Shown: positions 7,063 through 13,820 of the stretch, one piece after another
Layout: each line of letters starts with the position of its first letter
Numbering within the stretch: the stretch's first letter is position 1
NCBI GenBank assembly: GCA_025058955.1
Contig: JANXDV010000013.1
Location: 1 to 19,736 of the forward strand
Length of the DNA: 19,736 bases
Origin: Archaeoglobaceae archaeon
GTDB taxonomy: Archaea; Halobacteriota; Archaeoglobi; Archaeoglobales; Archaeoglobaceae
Direction of reading: 5' to 3'
Translations under genes and position numbers: made by a program
Notes under the pieces: generated by a model
What the model was told of the DNA's origin: nothing
The model's database searches: none
What the model saw: only the letters and a program-made list of their open reading frames with translations

Positions 7063-7823
7063 TCATACAACTTCTTGGCACTGGAGACTCTCCTGGAACA
7101 CCAGTCTTGAACTGCCACTGCAAAACTTGTGAAGATGCGAGAAGGAATAGATGGGAAAGGAAAAGATACTCGATCCTTGTGAAGAGTGCTGGAAAGGTGA
7201 TCCTGATCGACACTTCTCCAGATCTGCGAAGACAATTGCTTGACAATTCGATTGAAAAAGTTGATGCGGTTATTTGGACACACTCGCATTTCGATCATTT
7301 TGGCGGTTTCAGCGAGTTTTACAGAGTTCAAGGCAATGTAGATGTCTACACAACCCCTCAGATCCATGAAAGCATCGGCAAGTATCTGCACTTTTTGAGT
7401 TACAAAAGGAGAGAAGTTAACACCTTCGAAAAATTCACGATCTCAGATCTCTCCTTTACACTATTTCCCGTTAACCATCCACCTGTTGAAGCGGTTGGTA
7501 TTAGGATCGAGTGGAATGGATATCGAGTCGTGATCAGCGGAGACACGAACATCGAGATCCCTGAAAAAAGCATCGAAGAAATGGAGAAACCAGATCTCTT
7601 CGTAGTAAATTCCATAGCTCCAAGTGGGAAGTTTAAGAAGCACATGAATGCGAGAGAAGCTTTATACTTAGCTGAGAGAATTGGAGCGAAAAAAGTGGTG
7701 CTTTCCCATTTGGGACACTTTTTCCCACCACCAAAAGATGCAAGTAGATACTATCCGGTTGGAGAGGATTATCAGCTATTTTCATTTGGCGAAGGGAAGC
7801 TAAATGAATTCATTGGGGATTGA
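7059..7823 (+). CDS. PhnP-like metallo-beta-lactamase-fold hydrolase
   Basis: 254 residues. The metal-binding motif THSHFDHFGG supplies His-x-His-x-Asp-His, followed by VNHPPVEAVG, ISGDTNIE (bridging Asp) and the C-terminal LSHLGH. The N-terminal GTGDSPGTPVLNCHCKTCED carries cysteines like the structural zinc site of PhnP phosphoribosyl cyclic phosphodiesterase and related proteins. This points to a phosphodiesterase or similar hydrolase rather than a beta-lactamase. No phn genes are nearby, so the substrate is probably not a phosphonate intermediate. The start codon overlaps the AAA gene stop by 4 nt, and the stop overlaps the next start by 20 nt, so all three are probably coupled. Confidence 0.85.
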   Translation: MIIQLLGTGDSPGTPVLNCHCKTCEDARRNRWERKRYSILVKSAGKVILIDTSPDLRRQLLDNSIEKVDAVIWTHSHFDHFGGFSEFYRVQGNVDVYTTPQIHESIGKYLHFLSYKRREVNTFEKFTISDLSFTLFPVNHPPVEAVGIRIEWNGYRVVISGDTNIEIPEKSIEEMEKPDLFVVNSIAPSGKFKKHMNAREALYLAERIGAKKVVLSHLGHFFPPPKDASRYYPVGEDYQLFSFGEGKLNEFIGD

Positions 7824-8736
7824 TATAGGTGGAGCAAATCTTAAAGTCTCGAATGGGCGGGATAATAGGATCATATACTTCCCAATGTGGAAAAAAGCTT
7901 TGGAACTTGAAAATAAGCTTAAAGAAGTGGCAAAAGAATTTGGAGCGGAGAAAGCAGGAGTTGTAATAACTGCAGAACTTGCAGATTTTTTCAAAAGTAA
8001 AAGAGAGGGGATCGAGTTTATAGCAAATGCCTGTAGAAATGCTTTTAAAGAAGTTTACTTTCTCGACCTCGAGGGCAGAATTACCAAAGAGATCTATGAT
8101 CCAATGAAGTTCTGTGCGAGTAATTGGATAGCCTCGATTTCTTTTTTGTTAGAAGAGGGGTATAGAGATTTTCTTTTTGTAGATATGGGATCTACGACGA
8201 CAGATCTTATCCCAGTAAAGGACAGAGCATTGGCGGGTAAAACTGACTTTGAAAGACTTCGGAGAAAAGAATTGTTGTATTTCGGGATCCTAAGAACTCC
8301 AGTTTTTTATGTTCTAAGGAATTTTATGGATGCGGATCTTTGTCCTGAATTCTTTGCGATCACAGCGGACGTTTTCAGAGTTACTGGGGATCTAAGCGAA
8401 GAAGACTACAACTGTGAAACTCCTGACTCTGGTGGAAAAAGCGTTAGAGAATGTATGCTAAGACTTTCAAGAACCGTTTGCTGTGATCTCGAAGAATTGG
8501 GAGAAATGAATGCAAAATTGCTCGCTTTAAAGGCTAAAAAAGCTATGATAAGAATTCTAAAAAAGAATATTAGTGCGAAGCTCACCCAGTATAATCTGAA
8601 GAGAGTTTTGGCTTGCGGTATTGGTGAGTTTCTAATAGCTCAAGCATTTGATTGCAAAAAGTTATCTGAGAGCTATGGAAACGCCTCAAAACTTTTCCCT
8701 GCCTTTGCAATGTTAAAGCTTGTTGAGAAGATTTAG
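7804..8736 (+). CDS. mfnF: Hydantoinase/oxoprolinase-like ASKHA protein, probable MfnF
   Basis: 310 residues with an actin/hexokinase-like fold. The phosphate-1 motif SLGIDIGGANLKVS is at the N-terminus, CASNWIASISFLLEEG is in the middle, and LFVDMGSTTTDLIPV is the second phosphate motif. These blocks define the 'H4MPT-linked C1 transfer pathway' subfamily, present in archaea and methylotrophs that use tetrahydromethanopterin. A Methanocaldococcus member (MfnF, as I recall) joins the furan diphosphate to gamma-glutamyltyramine in methanofuran synthesis; I apply that name by family resemblance. The ATG overlaps the previous gene by 20 nt. The 3' end overlaps the convergent aldolase by 24 nt. 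Family membership is firm, the precise reaction less so. Confidence 0.72.
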   Translation: MNSLGIDIGGANLKVSNGRDNRIIYFPMWKKALELENKLKEVAKEFGAEKAGVVITAELADFFKSKREGIEFIANACRNAFKEVYFLDLEGRITKEIYDPMKFCASNWIASISFLLEEGYRDFLFVDMGSTTTDLIPVKDRALAGKTDFERLRRKELLYFGILRTPVFYVLRNFMDADLCPEFFAITADVFRVTGDLSEEDYNCETPDSGGKSVRECMLRLSRTVCCDLEELGEMNAKLLALKAKKAMIRILKKNISAKLTQYNLKRVLACGIGEFLIAQAFDCKKLSESYGNASKLFPAFAMLKLVEKI

Positions 8737-9240
8737 ATAGTAAATGATCTCACAGGAATGCTCAGCATAACTTGCTTTGTTAAATGCCTCTATTAGATCC
8801 TTGCCCGCCGAGTAAATTCCATGAGCTTTAGCAATTGCAACCCCTCTTGCTTTTATTGTCTCAGCTATGCTCTCAGCATACTCCTCGCTTCCAAATTCCT
8901 CGCTAACAACATTTAGCTCTCCCAAGAACATTTTACCCTCGAGATCCAATGGTATGATCTTATCTTTTTTAAGACTCAAAACAACGTTGAATACTCCATG
9001 GCAGTGAATAACCGCCTTGTAATCGGTTTTTTCGTAGATCTTAGCATGAACCAATCTGTCCCTCGATGCTTGAGGGTGAGAAATTTCTACAAAGGAGTTT
9101 TCACTTAGCGAATTCAAGTTCGTTCCAGACTTTGTGATTATAATTTTGTCTCCATTTCGAAAGCTCAGATTTCCACTCGCTCCATCTACGAGACGAGAAC
9201 GAAATAGCATTTTTCCGATCTCTATTGCATTTTGGATCAT
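8713..9240 (-). CDS. Class II aldolase/adducin-family protein
   Basis: 175 residues. The zinc-aldolase fold is shown by the N-terminal VDGASGNLSFRNGDKIIITK, the substrate loop TKSGTNLNSL, the metal motif AVIHCHGVFNVV (His-x-His) and the third histidine in AIAKAHGIYSAGK. Relatives include fuculose-1-phosphate aldolase and archaeal FucA-like proteins. The catalytic Glu that normally precedes the conserved His (SSExxxH) is Asp here (SRDRLVH), so activity may differ. The start is set at ATG 9238-9240, 25 nt from a TATA box; the GTG two codons earlier is less likely. It stands alone on this strand, convergent with the gene to its left and divergent from psmB. Substrate unknown. Confidence 0.8.
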   Translation of the reverse strand: MIQNAIEIGKMLFRSRLVDGASGNLSFRNGDKIIITKSGTNLNSLSENSFVEISHPQASRDRLVHAKIYEKTDYKAVIHCHGVFNVVLSLKKDKIIPLDLEGKMFLGELNVVSEEFGSEEYAESIAETIKARGVAIAKAHGIYSAGKDLIEAFNKASYAEHSCEIIYYLNLLNKL

Positions 9241-9258
9241 ATGCACGATTCAGCGAAA

Positions 9259-9270
9259 CCTTTAAAAATC
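9259..9270. promoter_or_regulatory. Shared TATA box between aldolase and psmB
   Basis: CCTTTAAAAATC on the plus strand, GATTTTTAAAGG on the minus strand. The centre is 25 nt from the aldolase ATG (9240) and 26 nt from position 9290, where psmB transcription would begin. Each orientation has a purine-rich BRE candidate (GCGAAA on plus, AAAAAAA on minus). Confidence 0.55.
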
Positions 9271-9319
9271 TTTTTTTCTAATTATTTTAGTGCCCGAGTG
9301 GGCTATTTTGGGTGGATCT

Positions 9320-9958
9320 ATGGAAATGGAGGGGAAGATATATAAAGGGACGACCACTGTAGGTCTCGTTTGCAAGGATGGAGTAGTGCTCGCTACCGAG
9401 AAAAGAGCTACGATGGGCAATTTCATTGCAAGCAGAACTGCTAAGAAAATATACCAAGTGGCAGATAGAATTGCGATGACAACCGCTGGAAGCGTTGGAG
9501 ATGCTCAATTTCTCGCAAGAATAATAAGAGTTGAGGCAAGTCTTTATGAGATAAAAAGAGAAAGGAAGCCTACTGTTAGAGCAATTGCCACACTAACTTC
9601 TAATTTGCTCAACTCTTACAGATATTACCCATACTTCGTCCAGCTACTCATTGGAGGCGTTGATGAGGAGGGGGCAAAGATCTTCTCGATCGATCCAATT
9701 GGTGGAGCAATAGAGGAAAAAGAGATCGTCGCAACCGGTAGCGGTAGTCTTACAGCATATGGAGTCCTCGAGGATCGTTTCACACCCGAGACCTTGACAG
9801 AAGATGCGGTAATTCTTGCAATTAGAGCGATCATGTCCGCAATGAAGAGAGATTCCGCGTCTGGGGATGGAATAGATGTTGTAAAGATCACCGAGAAAGA
9901 GTTCTATCAGTTGGAGCCGGAAGAGATTGACAGAATAATTTCGAAATTCAAGAAGTGA
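9320..9958 (+). CDS. psmB: Proteasome beta subunit (proenzyme)
   Basis: Catalytic subunit of the archaeal 20S proteasome. From ATG 9320 the protein has 212 residues: a 10-residue propeptide MEMEGKIYKG followed by the catalytic TTTVGLVCKDG. Autocleavage before Thr11 exposes the N-terminal nucleophile. Conserved Glu17 and Lys33 of the mature chain (LATEKRA, RTAKK), TTAGSVGDAQ, ATGSGSLTAYGVLE and AMKRDSASGDGIDVV are all present. GGTGG four nt before the ATG is a ribosome binding site on a short leader. An in-frame GTG at 9290 would add ten residues and sits exactly at the predicted transcript start, so a leaderless longer form cannot be excluded. fttA begins one nt after the stop, so the two are co-transcribed. 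Confidence 0.96.
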   Translation: MEMEGKIYKGTTTVGLVCKDGVVLATEKRATMGNFIASRTAKKIYQVADRIAMTTAGSVGDAQFLARIIRVEASLYEIKRERKPTVRAIATLTSNLLNSYRYYPYFVQLLIGGVDEEGAKIFSIDPIGGAIEEKEIVATGSGSLTAYGVLEDRFTPETLTEDAVILAIRAIMSAMKRDSASGDGIDVVKITEKEFYQLEPEEIDRIISKFKK

Positions 9959-9959
9959 G

Positions 9960-11852
9960 ATGGTCGAACTGGATGAAATAAGAAGCAAGATAAAGGAACT
10001 GGTTCCCGAGAATGTAAGGATTAAGGATGTTGAATTTGAAGGTCCACTGCTGGTAGTTTATATTGAGAATCCCCAAGAGATCGCTGGAATCGATCTGATC
10101 AAGAAGCTTGCCAAAGAGCTTAGAAAAAGAATCGTGATCAGACCAGATCCAAAAATTTTAAAGCCTAAAAATGAGGCTGAGCAGATCATAAGAAAGATCG
10201 TTCCAGAAGAGGCAAAGATCTCAAACATAACTTTCGATGAAGAAAATGGAGAAGTGCTCATAGAAGCGGAAAAGCCAGGAGTGGTTATAGGAAAGCAAGG
10301 GACAACTTTTAGAGAGATCATGAAAGAAGTTGGCTGGAGTCCGAGAGTTATGAGGACTCCTCCAATAAAATCAAAGACGATCGAAAGTATAAGAAACTAT
10401 TTAGCGAGCGTTCGCGAAGAAAGACAGAAAATAATGCAAAGAGTTGGCGAAAGGATTCATAGGAGAACGATTTTGGATGAAAACTGGGTTAGGGTTTCGT
10501 TTCTTGGTGGATGCAGAGAAGTCGGTAGAAGTTGTTATCTACTCCAAACGAGAAATACAAAGGTTTTGATCGACTGTGGAGTTAATGTCAGCAACGTTTC
10601 TGAGTCTCCTTATCTTTATCTACCAGAAGTTCAACCTCTTGACTCGATCGATGCGGTCGTTATAACTCATGCGCACTTGGATCATTGTGGTCTCGTTCCC
10701 CTGCTTTACAAGTATGGCTATAACGGACCGCTCTACGTGACACCGCCAACAAGAGATCTAATGATCTTACTTCAGCTGGACTTCATAGAAGTCGCTGGAA
10801 GAGAGAATGAAGCAATTTACAGCTCTTCAATGGTTAGAGAGGCTTTGAAGCACACGATAACTCTCGACTATGGTGAAGTTACAGACATAAGCCCAGATCT
10901 GAGGCTAACATTTTACAATGCGGGACATATCCTTGGCTCAGCGATTGCACACTTCCATGTTGGTGAAGGATTATACAATATAGCCTTTACCGGAGACTTC
11001 AAGTTCGAAAAGACAAGACTTTTTGATAAAGCTACCAACTTTTTCCCGAGAGTTGAAGCGCTGATCATGGAAGCAACCTATGGCGGATCGAATGATTTTC
11101 AGCCTTCGAGAGCTGAGGCGGAGCAAAAGCTTGTAGAAGTTATAAATGAAACTGTTGAGAAAGGGGGTAAAGTTTTGATTCCAACTTTTGCTGTAGGTAG
11201 AAGCCAAGAAGTTATGATCGTTCTCGAAGAAGCCATAAGAGAGAAAAAGCTCAAAGAGGTGCCAATTTACTTGGATGGTATGATCTATGAAGCTACCGCT
11301 ATCCATACCGCTTATCCAGAATACCTAAATGCAAATCTTAGAGACCTGATCTTTTACAATGGAATAAATCCATTCATAAGCGAGAACTTCGTTAAGGTTG
11401 AAACGAGTGTGAAAAGAGAGGAATTGATCAACGATCCGTCGCCTTGCGTGATCATATCTCCCTCAGGAATGCTAAACGGCGGTCCAGTAATGGAGTATTT
11501 CAAACATCTGGCTCCAAATGAGAAAAATACGATCGTCTTTGTTGGCTACCAAGCTGAAGGAACACTGGGAAGGAAGGTTCAAAAAGGTTGGAAGGAAATT
11601 CCTTTCCCATCGAATGGCAAAAGAGAAGTTGTTGAAGTCAAAATGCGTGTAGAAACAGTAGATGGTTTCTCTGGACACTCAGACAGGAGACAGTTAATAA
11701 ACTATGTGAAATATCTAAATCCAAAGCCCTCAAAGATCATAACCGTTCATGGCGACGAAGGGAAGTGCATAGATCTGGCTTCTACGATCTACAAGATGCT
11801 AAAGATCGAAACGAGAGCTCCGCTGAACATGGAGACGATCAGATTTTTCTAA
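9960..11852 (+). CDS. fttA: FttA/aCPSF1, KH-domain beta-CASP ribonuclease and termination factor
   Basis: Archaeal CPSF73 homologue; 5'-3' exo/endonuclease that mediates transcription termination. 630 residues, the usual length. The N-terminal part carries two KH-like domains, with the GVVIGKQGTTF GxxG loop near residue 113. The metallo-beta-lactamase domain follows: FLGGCREVGRSC, then HAHLDHCG (His237, His239, Asp241, His242), AGHILGSAIAH and FTGDFKFE. The beta-CASP domain covers MEATYGGSNDF, PTFAVGRSQEVM, the IYLDGMIYEATAIHTAYPEY block and ISPSGMLNGG. The C-terminal GFSGHSDRRQL and ITVHGDE complete the metal site. It lies one nt after psmB. Its stop interlocks with that of the convergent pit gene. 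Confidence 0.96.
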   Translation: MVELDEIRSKIKELVPENVRIKDVEFEGPLLVVYIENPQEIAGIDLIKKLAKELRKRIVIRPDPKILKPKNEAEQIIRKIVPEEAKISNITFDEENGEVLIEAEKPGVVIGKQGTTFREIMKEVGWSPRVMRTPPIKSKTIESIRNYLASVREERQKIMQRVGERIHRRTILDENWVRVSFLGGCREVGRSCYLLQTRNTKVLIDCGVNVSNVSESPYLYLPEVQPLDSIDAVVITHAHLDHCGLVPLLYKYGYNGPLYVTPPTRDLMILLQLDFIEVAGRENEAIYSSSMVREALKHTITLDYGEVTDISPDLRLTFYNAGHILGSAIAHFHVGEGLYNIAFTGDFKFEKTRLFDKATNFFPRVEALIMEATYGGSNDFQPSRAEAEQKLVEVINETVEKGGKVLIPTFAVGRSQEVMIVLEEAIREKKLKEVPIYLDGMIYEATAIHTAYPEYLNANLRDLIFYNGINPFISENFVKVETSVKREELINDPSPCVIISPSGMLNGGPVMEYFKHLAPNEKNTIVFVGYQAEGTLGRKVQKGWKEIPFPSNGKREVVEVKMRVETVDGFSGHSDRRQLINYVKYLNPKPSKIITVHGDEGKCIDLASTIYKMLKIETRAPLNMETIRFF

Positions 11853-12781
11853 GCTCCAAGATACAGCTTGGATGCGATTGAGCTTAAAATAAAGGCCAAA
11901 AATGGGGCAAAGATCCAGTTCAAAGCGATCTTCTTCAAAGTTCCAAATTTCACCGCCTTGACACCCTTGTAAAGTCCTACCGCTGAGATTCCACCAACAA
12001 GTGAATAGGTTGTAGAAACTGGCATTCCTAAAATTGTGAAGATATAAACTGTCATTCCAGCTCCAAAATGGGCTGAAAAACCCGATTTTGGATCTAAAAT
12101 CGTTATACCCTTGCATAATGTCTCTGCAATTCTTTTGCTCAGCAAAAAAGCTCCAATTGAGGTAGAGAGTGCCCCGAGAAGTGCTGTAAAAAAATAATCT
12201 TTTCCAACAGCAATAGGAGCGATAGCGGTTGCAAGCTCGTTTGCTCCCATGTTGTAGGCGATTAAAATTGCGGAGAGAAGCATTAGAGATCTGAGAAACT
12301 TTTCAGCTTTTAGAACGTTATGCCCCTTCAAGAGCTCTTCAATTAGGAGGAAGAGAATGACCGCCAAGAAACCTGAAATGAAAGGAGAAAGTAGCCATGA
12401 GAGAATGATCCAGCTTAGAGTTTCAAAGCTAACAGAAGTGCCAAAAGCAACTCCAGAACCAAAAAGGCTTCCAACGATTACTTGGTGAGTTGAAACTGGA
12501 AATCCACGAAGATTGGTTAGAACGATGAGCACCGCAGAGATCACCAACGCAACCGCAGAGATCTGAATTGTTGTTGCCACCAGCTCATGAGAAACTGTTT
12601 TTATAACTCGATCACCTTGAAGTGAAACTCCAAGAAGGACAAAAACGAATAGCAAGATCGTTGCTTTTTTCACACTCAAAATTCTACAACCAATGCAAAT
12701 TCCAAAAGCGTTAGAGGTGTCATTGGAGCCTATACTAAAGGCTATCAGCAAAAAAGCAATTAAAGAAATGAGCTCGATCAT
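11849..12781 (-). CDS. pitA: Inorganic phosphate transporter, Pit family
   Basis: Cation-coupled phosphate permease. 310 residues, about ten membrane helices, in two inverted repeats each with the Pit signature: IGSNDTSNAFGI near the N-terminus and YNMGANELATAIAPI in the second half. FPVSTHQVIVGSLFGSGVA and MPVSTTYSLVGGISAVGL are the paired P-V-S-T motifs that bind phosphate. It starts 3 nt after the DUF47 gene, its usual partner, and ends with its stop overlapping the convergent fttA stop (CTAA). Sodium or proton coupling cannot be read from the sequence. Confidence 0.94.
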   Translation of the reverse strand: MIELISLIAFLLIAFSIGSNDTSNAFGICIGCRILSVKKATILLFVFVLLGVSLQGDRVIKTVSHELVATTIQISAVALVISAVLIVLTNLRGFPVSTHQVIVGSLFGSGVAFGTSVSFETLSWIILSWLLSPFISGFLAVILFLLIEELLKGHNVLKAEKFLRSLMLLSAILIAYNMGANELATAIAPIAVGKDYFFTALLGALSTSIGAFLLSKRIAETLCKGITILDPKSGFSAHFGAGMTVYIFTILGMPVSTTYSLVGGISAVGLYKGVKAVKFGTLKKIALNWIFAPFLAFILSSIASKLYLGA

Positions 12782-12784
12782 GAG

Positions 12785-13390
12785 TTAAAGGCTTAGCACC
12801 ACAACTTGCAATGTGTCCATCGTGTCTTCGACGACATCGCTTATTTCTTCAAGTGACTCAATGAAATTGAATGTGAAAATGCCATCCCAAAAGTCAGTTT
12901 GCTTCCTCCTCAAATCTTCTAAGATTGAGTGTTTTAGATTGTCTGCCTCCTTTTCAAGCATTCTAACCACGATCATAGCCTCGCCGAGCTTTTCAGGATT
13001 TTTAAAGAACTCTATGAAGTTTTTGGATAAGATCCTACATAATAATATGTTTAGCTCCAGTATTCTCTCGATCTCTATTGAGTTCTCAAGAAATCCGAGA
13101 TTCTCAATCTTTCTAAAGTATTTTCCTGCCTTATCTGCTGTATTCAGAATGTCATCAACGTCTTCAACCAGTCTAAGGATATTTGATCTCAAATAGGGCA
13201 AAAAAGCACCTTTGTAGATCTGCCTTGCGGTGTTCCTTCTTAGATCATCTCCTTCCCTCTCGATCCTCGAAACCTCTTCAAGAAGCATTTTATTTTTCTC
13301 GAGCACAGCTTTTTGTAACAATTCACAGGCGGAAAGAGATAAACTTAGCATCTTTCTTATATTCTCGATTACTCTCTCTTCCGCTCTCAT
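12785..13390 (-). CDS. DUF47/PhoU-like phosphate transport regulator
   Basis: 201 residues, almost wholly helical, with the long amphipathic helices of the PhoU-like DUF47 (TIGR00153) family. Recognisable blocks are SRIEREGDDLRRNTARQIYK, LVEDVDDILNTADKAGKYF, MVRMLEKEADNLKHSI and IESLEEISDVVEDTMDTLQV; the repeated E/DxxxD motifs bind metal clusters in relatives. Members accompany Pit transporters and are thought to gate them. Here it overlaps the upstream CBS gene by 4 nt (ATGA) and precedes pit by 3 nt, so the three form a tight operon. Confidence 0.9.
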   Translation of the reverse strand: MRAEERVIENIRKMLSLSLSACELLQKAVLEKNKMLLEEVSRIEREGDDLRRNTARQIYKGAFLPYLRSNILRLVEDVDDILNTADKAGKYFRKIENLGFLENSIEIERILELNILLCRILSKNFIEFFKNPEKLGEAMIVVRMLEKEADNLKHSILEDLRRKQTDFWDGIFTFNFIESLEEISDVVEDTMDTLQVVVLSL

Positions 13391-13770
13391 AAAAGCCTAC
13401 TTACCAAATATCCACTCATGACGTCCATAAAAGTTATGCTTCCCAAGATCTTATCCCCTTCTCTGACGAAAACGTTACCGATCTTTGCTCTCTCCATGAT
13501 TGCAAGAATTTCTTCTACACTCGTCTCTTTTTCCACTGTAACCAATGGTTTCGAGGCTATTTCATATGCTTTCAAATTCTTTGGATCTATTCCTCTAACC
13601 AAGCATCTATAAACTATGTCTCTTAAAGTTATAACTCCATAGTCCTTTTCCTTAAGTTTAACCAACACAGAGCGAATTCTCTTGTTCACGATCTTTTCTA
13701 TCACCTCCAAAACAGTGATATTCGGATCAACTATTTCCAATCTCCTGTTCATGATCTCCTCAGCTCGCAT
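13387..13770 (-). CDS. Small CBS-pair (Bateman) protein
   Basis: 127 residues made of two CBS domains and little else: roughly 1-57 (RAEEIMNRRLEIVDPNITVL, GVITLRDIVYR) and 65-125 (IASKPLVTVEKETSVEEILA, ILGSITFMDVM). CBS pairs bind adenine nucleotides or other ligands and signal to partner proteins. As first gene of an operon with DUF47 and pit it may sense energy state or phosphate and act on uptake; that is inference. The ATG is about 25 nt from the TATA box shared with ilvD, and no Shine-Dalgarno is present, so translation is probably leaderless. Confidence 0.88.
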   Translation of the reverse strand: MRAEEIMNRRLEIVDPNITVLEVIEKIVNKRIRSVLVKLKEKDYGVITLRDIVYRCLVRGIDPKNLKAYEIASKPLVTVEKETSVEEILAIMERAKIGNVFVREGDKILGSITFMDVMSGYLVSRLL

Positions 13771-13788
13771 AACAAAAACGAGATGAAA

Positions 13789-13799
13789 TCTTTATAAGC
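13789..13799. promoter_or_regulatory. Shared symmetric TATA box between CBS operon and ilvD
   Basis: TCTTTATAAGC contains the palindrome TTATAA (13792-13797). Its centre is about 25 nt from the CBS start and 26-27 nt from the ilvD start, with purine-rich flanks on both sides (GATGAAA on plus, TGCAAAAG on minus). No other TATA candidate exists in the 50-nt gap. Confidence 0.65.
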
Positions 13800-13820
13800 T
13801 TTTGCAATTCTTCAAGATCT

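Noticed and set aside
9625..9988. Minus-strand open frames of 88 and 114 residues across psmB
   Set aside because: They are antisense to the strongly conserved proteasome gene and have no recognisable features.
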